Positions 11,303-21,826 of a stretch of DNA of 64,000 nucleotides are shown piece by piece. Both the position numbers and the translations under genes were made by a program. The stretch is from Pyrenophora tritici-repentis (taxonomy: Eukaryota > Ascomycota > Dothideomycetes > Pleosporales > Pleosporaceae), in contig NC_089393.1 in the NCBI RefSeq assembly GCF_003171515.1, positions 2,666,001-2,730,000 on the forward strand, written 5' to 3'. Numbering within the stretch: the stretch's first letter is position 1; each line of letters starts with the position of its first letter. The notes below the pieces were generated by a model. That model saw only the letters and a list, made by a program, of their open reading frames with translations. It had not been told where the DNA came from and made no database searches.

Positions 11303-14300
11303 ATGGCTCGTTCTCTGCCCTTCAAGGTCACCGGCAACATGTTCTCCGCAGTGGACGATGTCACTGCAGGTGATGCTTCTCCAGCTCCACGTGACGCTTT
11401 GCCGCCTTCTGCACCGAGGAAGAAGAGCAAGTATGCTCACATGCTCTACCAAGAAGACGAGGAAATACAAGATACTGGCGAGATTGCTCCCGCAACTACA
11501 ATGCGCGAACATGTCGCTGCCGTGAATTATGTTACCACCAACTAACAGTTCATGGAGTTGACCGGTGATGGCGATGTATCTCCGTTTCTGGAGAAGCTGG
11601 CTGGCTACGACCTCAACGCCATCCACAAGGAGTACCGTGGCAGCGACAAGCCAGATATCGGCAAATTTCGATACAGGCGCCAGGTATGCCTGGTCATGTT
11701 CATGAACGAGATGGTACCCGACGAGCCGAAAGAACGAATTTGCCAGGGCCCTCTCACGACGACGGAGCAGAACAAATATAAATTTGTCCAAGTTTCGTTT
11801 AATCTCGACAGCCAGATGCCTTCCCTCACAATACACATAAGGCGCCCAACACCAGATGCTGCTGGTGCTGGTGGTGACTGAGGACGTCCAGACGGATGTC
11901 CAGACGGTCAACTACGTCATCTTCGCCAACTGCATTCGCCCTGCCGACGGGCAACAGGACGCTGGCATTTCCATGAATATGTTCCACGAACCAATGGATT
12001 CGGCGGCCGACGTCAAAGACTTCGGGGAGCACATCGCACGCGGGCACAACAACTTCATAGAGTTCGCGGTGGCAAGGAACTTGATGATGACAAACATCAA
12101 TCTCATCAAGCCCAAGGAAGTCAATGCTGGCGACTATAGGCGTCGTCCAATCTGGTCAGGTTTGACAACTGGGGAATTGGAGAACATTCGGGCCAAGGGA
12201 ACCGACGCAACTCTCGTCCCGGACATGGATGACTTCGAGCGCACAATCCTCTTCCTAGATCGCGCGGTCCAACTTGCTGTCTTCCGCCGCATCGAATTTG
12301 CGGACATGCCTACGATGAAGAAATTCGAAAACTTCTTTTTTGGAAGCATGCATCTCTGCTCAAAGTATCGCAACTTCTGGTACTACCAGTTGCAGTTGGA
12401 GAAGCCTCACGAAAAGACGGGCGAGCTCAGCGAAAGCGCCGATATCTTCAACAGTAAATGCAACCTGGAGAAGTTGCAACCGCCAAGGTGGATGGTGAGC
12501 AGATACCTGGCTCACTCAGCTGTACAAGGTGCGCCTATCACTTCCGTCGAACCGTTCAACTGAAGCACGTTTGCCAAGTCCTACAGGTTCCCATCCGTGC
12601 AAGATTGCGCCTTCCTCGTTCGCCTTGCTCTCGCGCGAGAGCGCAACAGCCAGAAGATGTTGATTGAGAAGATGTCAGCCTCTACCAAGGGGGACTGCAA
12701 GGCACTACTCGAATCCATTGATGGGTTGAAAGGTGGATACTACGTCAAGATCCGCCTTCCCGGGACTCAAAATAATGAGGACGACGACTTTGAGCTTGTG
12801 AAGCCCATATTAGGTACGCGTGTCATGATTCACGTATCTATCATGTGCGGTGAGAAGATCAGCTACGAGGGACAAGTGGTGGAAGCTCCTGGATCTGAAG
12901 ACATTGATGTTGACGAATCCAAAGACTTCGACTTCGTAGTACATGTAATCGGTCGTCCGTACGAATTCGGTACCACTACACACGTTGTCAACATTGAGTA
13001 CATTGATGACAAGACGACGGCTGATCGCGCTCGAATCGCCACAGAGAACATGGCTTCTATGAGCCTCAAGCGAACAGAGGGTGTTGACATGCAGGGTGTC
13101 ATCTTCCGGACACAACCCACGATCGCTCCCGAGAACTTAAACGCTGGCAGAGACATGCACCCGGAAACTCTCTGTAAGGTTCTCGAGGATGTTAAGACCA
13201 AGTGGCGTCTCAAAAAGACTCAAATTGACGCAGTCAAAGAGACACTTGTCTCGGACAATGGGCTTGCTCTAATCTATGGATCTCCGGGCACGGGAAAGAC
13301 TACGACGACGGCTGCGGCGGCACACGAGCATTGCGAAATGGGCCGGAAGGTCATTTACGTTTGCAACTCAAATAAGGCGGTCAACGCCGCGCTGGACTCA
13401 TTCCGCAAGAAACAGAACCCCAAAATCTCTGCCATCCGATTTGTCGGTGGCTACCAGACCTACGAGAAGTACACACAGGCGGTGGTGCCTGGGGCAAACT
13501 TGGAAGAGCTAGTCAGTGCTATCAATCCTACAATGACTGCGGCCATGAAGGCGAACCCTGATACACTCTTCCACGTCCAGCTGCGTAAACAGATTGATCT
13601 CTGGGCCGCCGCTCCGGAACACAAGATGCATCGCGAGGCCAAAGATTATGTTGAGAAGCTTGCTGCCGATAAGAACACAAAGGCATCCGACAATACCAAG
13701 GCTTCGAAGGGTCTTCAGGAGATGCTCACGCAGTGGTTCGTCGAGCACAACATCGATATCATCTTCACAACCTGCTCGAGCGCCAGCCATTCTTCAATTC
13801 AGCACTTCAAGCCTTCCTCTGCTTTCATCGACGAGGCTGGCCACGCCACCATTCCGGATGTCTGCATGGCCGTCGACCCGTTTAAAGAGCATGTCAAGTC
13901 GCTCACTCTGTCTAGTGACTACAACCTGCTCAAGCCAATTATCACCACGTGGAATTCGAATGAAGCACGCTTCATGTTGACAGATTCTCTCTTCCGACAA
14001 CTGATCAACGACCCAGATAGGGATATGAGATATGTCACACTCAGGGAGCAATATCGACAGCACCCGGATCTCAGCGCATGGGCAATTCAAACGCTCTACC
14101 AGGGGAGGGTCAAAGATGCGCCATCTGCATCTCAGGTTACACCTGTTGGAAGGACGGTACGACAAGTTTTTCAACAAATGGGCACCGGCAGGAAGAATAA
14201 GAGATGCCGGATGGCAATCGATGTCTCCGGTGATGATGCTGTGTCGAAACATTTCAAAGACACCACATCCTATTGTAACTCAGAAGAAGCCCGCATCATT

Positions 14301-15077
14301 GTGGGGCTCGTACGCGGGTTGCTGGCGTTCAAGCCAAATCACACGGCCGGGGATGAACACAAGTTCGCTCGCATCCAACCCGCGCACATCAACATCATCA
14401 CGCCCTACAAGGGACAACAGCATATCCGCAACATGCTCATGGAGAAAGTTCAAGAGTCATCAGAAAGCGAAGTGCTCGTAAAAATGGTTACCGATGGGGC
14501 CGTCAATACAACATGGGGTACTCCGGGCAGTGATGTCGACATCGTCTTCATCTCGCTATGCGTGCGCAATCCTAAGAAAGCAATGGCTAACAAAAAGTTC
14601 ATTGCGTTGGGAAACGCTTTGTGTGTACAGAATACGAGGGCACGCCAATTCCAGGTAACTTGCGGAAACTGGAATGGCTGGCTCGAAGCAGCCATGGAAT
14701 CCACGGGTGGTCGGATCGCATCCGACCATCACAAGCCTTTCGTTAGCTTGACCAAGGATATTTACCATAAGGGAGATATGGTAGCCTGGCAAGACGTCGA
14801 TGCGACTTTGCTTGCACAGACCCCTGTGACACTGAAGGCGAGCCATTTCTATACGAACGTGCGTCCGAACATTAACGCAGAGAAGTATCGCGCCGACCTA
14901 AAGAAGCCTACAAAGCGCAAGCAGGGGGGCAGTGCGTACAGCATGAGCTCGATACGCTCTGATCTTCCGAGTAGTGCTGCTAGCGTGCCAGTTCCGGATC
15001 AACCAAAGACTGTTTCGAATAGGGAGCTTAAGAGGCGGATGCATGCGGCAAAACATGCCAAAGATCAGGGTGTCTAG
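11303..15077 (+). CDS. Large SF1 (UPF1/DNA2-NAM7-like) helicase, N-terminal frame disrupted
   Basis: The core is the frame 11856-12494 joined to 12579-15077 (about 1045 residues) across a proposed 84-bp intron (GTGAGC..CCAAG, CTGA branch) that removes an in-frame TGA at 12561. Helicase motifs: Walker A GSPGTGKTTT (near 13280), Walker B-like FIDEAGHA (near 13826), motif IV REQYRQHPDLSAW, ITPYKGQQ, and motif VI QNTRARQFQV (near 14630). Motif III (LSSDYNLLKP) and motif V are unusual. Upstream, frame 11303-11881 also reads as coding but has a TAA at 11543-11545, and the reading frame changes between about 11841 and 11881. An intron with donor GTATGC at 11684 and acceptor at 11855 could bypass the second problem; the TAA has no good splice solution. 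The gene may therefore start at 11856, or be a degrading 1.2-kresidue protein. Family role would be RNA or DNA unwinding; substrate unknown. Confidence 0.8.
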
Positions 15078-15671
15078 GTGACCCTTCCTGTCCTCCTTCA
15101 CTCAGATGTAGGGTCCTGGATACTCCATAATATCTATGTAGCTCTAGCTAATTGAACCGGTAGTCTGCAACTCAGAATCGACATACAGGCATCACCTATC
15201 ATGTGTTCACGTGAAGCTGCCAGACAGCCGCTTCCGTCTTTGTTTCCATAGCCTCTACCTCTATGGTGTTCACATCACGCCGATCTAATATCGCGCCTTT
15301 GTTCTGTCATCCAACAACACGGATCTCACCAAATTTCCCTTTGACCCTATCGAACTACCTGAATGTCCTTTGTGCATATAATGCCTATTGTTTCTACTCA
15401 TGGTAGTATGAGTGAAGGTGGCTGTATTAGTCTCTGTACGCTCTCGTTGTATGTTACCTACCCATTGTCCTCACCTTCACCACCGTTCCACCTCCCTGAC
15501 GAACAACAGAACAATGCCTATTGATGAAAGTTTTTTCCTTTGTTTGTTTCGACACCTCATCAAGTGCTTGATGTCGCAGATTATGTTCAAAATTCAGCAA
15601 GCTATAAACACGACACCTGCACATCCCACGACAAAACAAACACAAGGCAGCTGTATATTCCAAATTAGAAA
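15078..15671. other. Intergenic between helicase and second USP
   Basis: 594 bp with no supported gene. The ORF 15412-15675 has no recognisable feature. It should hold the helicase 3' end and the promoter of the second USP gene. Confidence 0.5.
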
Positions 15672-16946
15672 ATGAGCGCGCCAGCTCGCACGACAGCTCG
15701 CACGAGAGCAGGAGCGGTTCACCCGTCTACACGACTTGTTCGAACACAGTTACAGCAAGATCGTGATCGCATTGTATGCTCAGATGTCCATTGTCCCCTA
15801 GACGACACAGCTAACATAACTACAGGCCGGACGCATTAAGAAGACTTGGCCCACGCGCAGATACCAGGGTAGTAGAGGTATACAGAATCCCAACAATTGG
15901 TGCTTCATCAACTCGGTATTACAGGCTCTTCTCCATCTACCAAAGCTACTCAGTTTGCTTCAAATCCATAGACACACCACTCTCTCGGTCAATGAAGCAG
16001 ATGACATAACTCCAGCATGCGGAGCGTGCATCATGCGCGACCTTATTAATGATTACTGGGGGAACACACCCATCACCAGGCCAATTCGAAATCCAGGGCC
16101 AGATGTTACCCGTATAGGCCATATAGCTATCAAATCTAGGATTACAACCCGAGTTCGCGGAGAGTATATAGAGCAAGATGACGCAGATACTATGTACATC
16201 AAAGTTGTCGAGTATATGCGTAATGCGAGCCTGTAAGTGCACATACTGTCTAGGTATCTCGTGTTGAAATGGGTCTAACATTACATAGTGCGAAGGGATG
16301 GTCGAATCAGATACGATCGCTATTTCACCTCGACACAGTACAGTACGCCCAATGCCAAATGTGTCCTGCGACAAGGGTAGTAATAGAAGAGTCAAACGCT
16401 GAAATGGCGATTCATCCGAGTGCCACATTCGACGCTGCGATACGGACCTACTTTTACGATACAATAGACATGCACTGCGACACATGTAGAGTACACGAGC
16501 AATCACACTGGACCCGTAGAGAAATCGTCGCCGGGCCTCAATACCTAAAAATCAGGATTAACCTTTTTGGTGGGAGAATGGTCATGGGTGATGAAGGATT
16601 GGAGTACCAAGGCATTAAGATCCCACATTCAATGCCCATTCATGAGGTTCTTGATCTCACCCAATACCAGGAGGTCCCCACCCTTCCTCTTCGATACAAG
16701 ATCCACAGCGTTATTTCTCACTCTGACCCGATATACAGCGGCCACTATGTCTGCTCTACCAAAGGACAAGGCAACGACATTACGTGCATCTCTGATACCC
16801 ATAAAGAGCCATTTAACCTGCAAAGTTTATTACAAAGTCCACAACGGCCCACGATTACCGGCCAAAAAGACGTCTATGTTCTGACATATGTAAGGGACGA
16901 CGGTGTACTAACTGACGCACAAAAAGCGCTGAAGAAACTGCTTTAA
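15672..16946 (+). CDS. USP-type (peptidase C19) ubiquitin hydrolase, copy 2, intact
   Basis: Exons 15672-15773, 15826-16232 and 16289-16946 give 388 residues. Intron 1 has a GCTAACATAAC branch region; both introns match copy 1 in phase and place. The Cys box is NPNNWCFINSVLQ (Cys60), the finger has CQMC and CDTC, the His box is YSGHYVCS (His322), and a CISDTHKEPFN segment supplies an Asp at the place expected for the third catalytic residue. At 388 residues it is a minimal USP with only a short basic N-terminal extension (ARTTARTRAGA) and no extra ubiquitin-binding domain. A deubiquitinase role is inferred from the complete triad; the substrate is unknown. Position next to a helicase and a damaged paralogue suggests a local duplication or a linked accessory unit. 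Confidence 0.85.
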
Positions 16947-17310
16947 CTAGAATTGCTTGACATATTGTATACAAGATTGTTTGTTTGCTATCAAGAAGAC
17001 TTTTTTTAATGTAATATTGTCATTTGCTTGGATTCAATTGGGAAATGATGTACGTAATCCCCCACCTCTTTGCCCGTCAAATTGCCTTTTATATCTCATT
17101 TCCCACATGTGATTAAAAAAAAAGGATAAGACGGTTGTTAGACGTGCACGATTGTATAGTGTTTGCGTATATGGTGTCGCTACACAACATACCAAAGAGA
17201 GAGACTTATTCATCTTTCATTATAATCTTATTAAAAAAACGAAACCGCTAAATAACAACAACAAACATGAAAAAGTGTACACATCCCCTCCCTACCCTCC
17301 CGTCTCTAAG
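16947..17310. other. Convergent 3' spacer
   Basis: 364 bp between the stop of the second USP (+) and the stop of NEO1 (-). AT-rich with A/T homopolymers (for example around 17115 and 17235), consistent with two 3' UTRs. No gene seen. Confidence 0.5.
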
Positions 17311-20300
17311 CTACACACTCTGCACCTTGCGATAACTCGGCGGCCGAATCGTCCTCCTAAGCAACTTAACCGCATACGGCGGAAGCAAACTAACAGCCGC
17401 AATGCCCGCAAACTTCCACCAAAACGCCACCTTTGTCATATACTCCAGATCAAAGTAATCACCCAGGAACGGCACACTGCCACTGTAGATGATGCTCGTC
17501 GCGCAAATGACAAGAATCATAAGCCAATGCCATGTCGTAACCTCCATAGCCACCATGACCAGCTCGTTCAGGACCAGCACTGAAAAGCTTACGGCCACCA
17601 TCTTTAAGAATACAGGGTCTTGGGGTTCGGTAGCGGGATGTGCAATACCGACGCCTACTAGAATCTGGGAAAGACCTTGGATGATAGACCCTTGGTAGAT
17701 TGAAACGGCTACCCAGATGAAGAAGGATTTGTAGGAGAGGGATTTCCCTGTTTTGAGCTCGGCATAGAGTTCTGGGTACAGGTTCGCTACACTCTCGTCT
17801 ACATCCGTGTCGAGGACGAGGGAGAAGACGGGCATCATGGTGTAAATGGTGCTATAACCGACAAGCAACCAGTCCCGGTAGAGGGCATTGGGCTCAAAGG
17901 AACTAGCTATTGAGAAGACGGTTTGGCAGATTGAAAAGATGAGACCGCGGTGAATTACAAATTGGGATAGTTTGGCTGAGCGCTTGTACGAGTTGCGGCC
18001 GTGCCAGACGAGCAGTTTGACGAGGTAGCAGAATTGGTCGATGGAAAAGTCGGCGGCGAGTGAGGCTTGGCGACCTTCTTTTCCGACGATGCCGACGCCT
18101 ACGTCGGCGGCCTGAATCATGGAGACGTCGTTGCCGCCGTCGCCGATGCAACAGACGCGCTTCTTTGTGAATTCGCGAATGAGTAGGGCGACGTCGGCTT
18201 TTTGTGTGGGTGAGCATCGACAGGCGACAACGGTCGGGAGCTGGACGGCAACAGAGATGAACTCTTGGCGGAAGTGCTGGAGGAAGAGGGCGAGTGATTC
18301 ACCGTCGATGAGGAGACAGGCGTCCAGTTTTCCGCGGAGGAAGTCGAGGGAGGAAGAGGCAAGGTCCTTCCGTTTTAGCTTGGCGATGGTGTGGACGTAT
18401 TGGCCGCGAGCAACGAGTTTAGAGGAGATGGCTACACAGCGAGCCGTTTCTACCTTGTCGCCGGTCAACATCCAGATCTTGATACCGGCGTTGCGGAGGA
18501 GTTCGAGTGATGGCTTGACGTCTTTTTGGAGCTTGTCTTCTACGCCGGTGACGCCTAGGAGCTCAAGATCGTGCTCCAGGAATTCTTTGACTACGTTGGC
18601 GACGACGGCGTCGCGGTTGCTGAGGGCGAGTGATGCTTGTGCGTGTTTGGTACAGAATTCTTGGTAGATTTGTGCCGAAAGCTTCTTGCGACCGACTACG
18701 AGAGTGCGCAGCCCTTCTCGGGCCATGTTTGCAGTTTCCTCATCCAGCCAGTCGTTTGCAGCGACGATTGATGTCATGACTGTATCGGCACCCTTCTGGT
18801 AGAACCAGATTTCGCCATCGTCTTCCGCCGATGAAGAGGGGGGGCCATGGTAGAACTTGACGACAATACCCATGCGCTTGCCTTCAGAAGTAAAAGGAAA
18901 TACATTCAAGATACGCACTTTAACCACCGTGTTGCCACTATCGCACGAAAGGAGGGTCATTGACTCGCGGTCTCGAGTTAGAAGTTTCAGGCCAACAGCT
19001 TCCGTCCATCGCACAATAGCAATTTCGTCTGGTGACGACGCTTGGTAAGTGGTGACCGTTTCACCGTTTTCTTCTTCGGTAGTCGGTGTTACGTTATGGC
19101 AGAGCGCGAGAGCTAGCACTACATCACGGACCCGCGAGCCGATCTCTCTTCTTGTGCGAGTGGTTGATGTAAGAGCCGCAGTGTAGGCCGATGATGGAGT
19201 CACAAGGGAGGGCACTTCTCCAGCTGGAGGCGTGAAGCATTGGCGAACATAGGCGGATACTTCGTCCATGGCTTCGTTTGCGTAGGAAACCGTACCGACA
19301 TGAATTTTCTTCATTACCATCTCTTCAGGATGTTAGCCAAGTATAGTCAATATTTGCAAAGAACATACCGTTTTGTGTGAGAGTACCCGTCTTGTCACTC
19401 AAAAGGTACTCGATTCTGCCCAAATCCTCTGGAATGGTACTTGTGCGGACAATTGTCCCTTTGATGCTCTCATCGTGATGAATGAACCATGCATACACAG
19501 ATTTGCCGAGATCAAGGTTGACACGCAGACCGACGGGGACGATTGTGGAGAAGAGAATGACGAAACGTAGCATGGAAGCCCACCATGGGCGGCCTTCAAT
19601 TTCTCTGAAACCGGCGAGTGCTACGAGAATAAAAGAAAGCGAGACGGTGAAGATGCACAGCCATTTGGTCAAAGCGTTGATTTCCAGCTCCAACAAGCCA
19701 ATCTTCGACCTGGAAGGCGAGGTGGAAAGAGCTTGACGTGTTTGAGGACCAGTATATACAACAACAGCAAGAAGGCTGCCACTCGAGGCCACGACTGTGT
19801 TTGCCCAGATGGTGTTGTCAATACCAAGAGACGCTGACTTTACCGGCTCGGGTGGAGAGGCCACTTCGTTATCTGGAAGGTCATAGTGTCGTGAGCTCTT
19901 GGGCGGGAGTTCGAGTGTGCCATAGAACTCATTGACCTTTTTGTCCGGTTTACCAGCAACGACTCGGAGGCGGGTGTACTCTCCAACGTCCAGGTTCTGC
20001 GTGAGTGGCGAGGTTAGACGCAGCTTCCAGTCGGTTTCACCATCCAGCTGATCAGTACGGATGAAGGCTTCACCAGACGATCCAGTAGCGGCGACACTGT
20101 CGACCTTTGGCGTGTTTTCAGAGTCGGCATCGTCGATGAGCGAGGGAACAGACTCCTGTAGGGCGGGCCTATCAGATTCTAGCGCAGAACCATCGGCGGA
20201 GTAACTTTTGAGAATAATCATGTCGGCAGGCACTCTTTGATCTTTGCCAAGCTTCACAACGTCTCCCACTTTGAGATTCCTAGACGATTTGATGGTTTCC

Positions 20301-21265
20301 CAGTAGGTGCATGTTGCAAGCCCTTTGCCTGAAAGTTGCTGCTCCTCATCTGCAATGTCTGCCGCACGGTTATCCTGCTTCCTCTGCTTCCTTAGACGCT
20401 TCTTTTTCTGCGAGTTCCTGCCTGGCGCAACGCCATTTCCAACGCTATTCTCCTCAAACTTGAGCACCGTGTAGCCTTCCGAGTTCGCTTCTGCATCCCT
20501 CCGCCGCCGCGAGATGTCATCAAGAGCCTCCTTGGTCAGGGTGATGGTCAAAACAAAGGACAAGGGTGCAATGTAGGCCGAGAGGAAGCCGATTCGAAGC
20601 ACGGGTATGGTCTGAGAGAAAGAAATAAGTAGAAAATACATGTTGATGAAGTAGGAGAATTCGTTGTAGAGGGTGCGAGGAAGGAAACTCCAGGGCGTGT
20701 ACTTTGCGTTTGAAACGGCGTTTGCGGGGAATTTGGAGGTTTGGGGCTGACCGACGGCGATGGTCCGCTGTGTGGTGGGATCATGCTCCTCTTCTGCATA
20801 TTCTTCTCCATGGTCGTCGCCTAATTGTATGGCCGCGTTGTTCTGGCGCGAGAGGAAGCTCGGGAGACGTATGTTGGACCCTAGGCGTTGTAATGCACTG
20901 GGCGGCGGTTGCCGTCTTTTCCGCGCCGTGGGTTGGAGAAGAGGCGCATCGTCATCGCCAGACTGGCCATAGCTACCAGCAGAGTCTCGCTTGGTCCCTT
21001 CGTCATCGTCCAGGAGGCCGGCCAAGTCCTCCTCCTCGGGCTCCTCCTTCCTCTTGTTTGCTCGGAGCCTGCCTACACGTAGGTTCCGCAGCGGTATCCT
21101 TGCGCCCAACTCATGATACGGTCTCCGTTGCTCTTTCGACTGGCGCTGTGGTGGTGTGGCGGCCGACTGTGAAGGGATGGGGTCAAGTTCGTCTAGATCA
21201 AGTTCCAGGTCCGAGTCGTCGTCGTCGGGCGCATTTGGCTGGTGATAGTTGTGGGGTGCAGCCAT
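17311..21265 (-). CDS. NEO1: P4-type phospholipid-transporting ATPase (Neo1/ATP9 class)
   Basis: Exons 21265-19369 and 19322-17311 (46-bp intron, GTATGT..AAG) give 1302 residues. The intron falls inside the phosphorylation block: SDKTGTLTQN|EMVMKKIHVGT. Motifs in order: P4 entry segment KYTPWSFLPRTLYNEF with the first helix pair, DQLDGETDWKL actuator loop (about residue 405), DKTGT phosphorylation Asp (about 624), LTGDKVETA (about 921) and GDGGNDVSMIQAADVG hinge (about 1028), then the C-terminal membrane helices. The short loop YGTLELPP and SKIGLLELEINALTKW are Neo1-like rather than Drs2/Dnf-like. Neo1 is the Golgi/endosome flippase that acts without a Cdc50 subunit and is essential in yeast. 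The N-terminal 130 residues are acidic and Ser-rich with a dileucine-like element, as is common for this class. Confidence 0.93.
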
Positions 21266-21826
21266 GGCTCATGGGCCAGCGAGGATAGCGACGTAGCGCT
21301 GAGGATTGCGAGCTGCTCTTCGAAGCTTGCTCTACCTCTACATATGCGACGAGCTTGCGGGTGCTCTGGGCTATTAAATCTGTCTTCGGGGGTCTGCGGC
21401 GGTTTCGGGCGTAGGCGAACAGAGTTCCGACTCGAGTAGGGTTGAGCAGTGATACCTAATACAATACTTGTTTGGCGCTTCTGGAATTTGTGAGTGACAA
21501 GTCGTAGAGTGACGTGGAGAGGTCTGGTGTGGCTGTTCGCGAGGATGCGCGTGTGGCGCAGAGAGGCCACGGTAACTGGGTCTCGACCAACATCTAGTTA
21601 CCCAATATCTCTCTCCATATCGAACCTCAAGACTGGCACAAAACAATGTCGCTCGAAATTTCCTCCGACTTTTAATTCATTTAACTTTATGCAGAATCGC
21701 CACTGCAACACACTCAGCACCTTCTGCCGTACGTATGGGGGAGCCGCAATTAACACCCAAACCTCACTTCACAACTAATTGACCCCGCAGTACTTGTATA
21801 GGCTCTAAGCCACCCATAATCCCGTA
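21266..21826. promoter_or_regulatory. Divergent promoter shared by NEO1 and SEC16
   Basis: 561 bp between the two start codons, transcribed in opposite directions. No supported ORF. Both neighbours work in the early secretory pathway, so shared regulation is plausible but is inferred from position only. Confidence 0.55.

Noticed and set aside
11431..11548. Intron to remove the helicase TAA (donor GTATGC at 11431, acceptor after CTAACAG)
   Set aside because: Length 118 bp shifts the frame and gives an immediate stop; CTAAC is also too close to the AG.
12458..12667. ORF across the 12495-12578 region with CTRC and other Cys
   Set aside because: It crosses a proposed helicase intron; its frame does not join the helicase text, and the Cys pattern has no family support.
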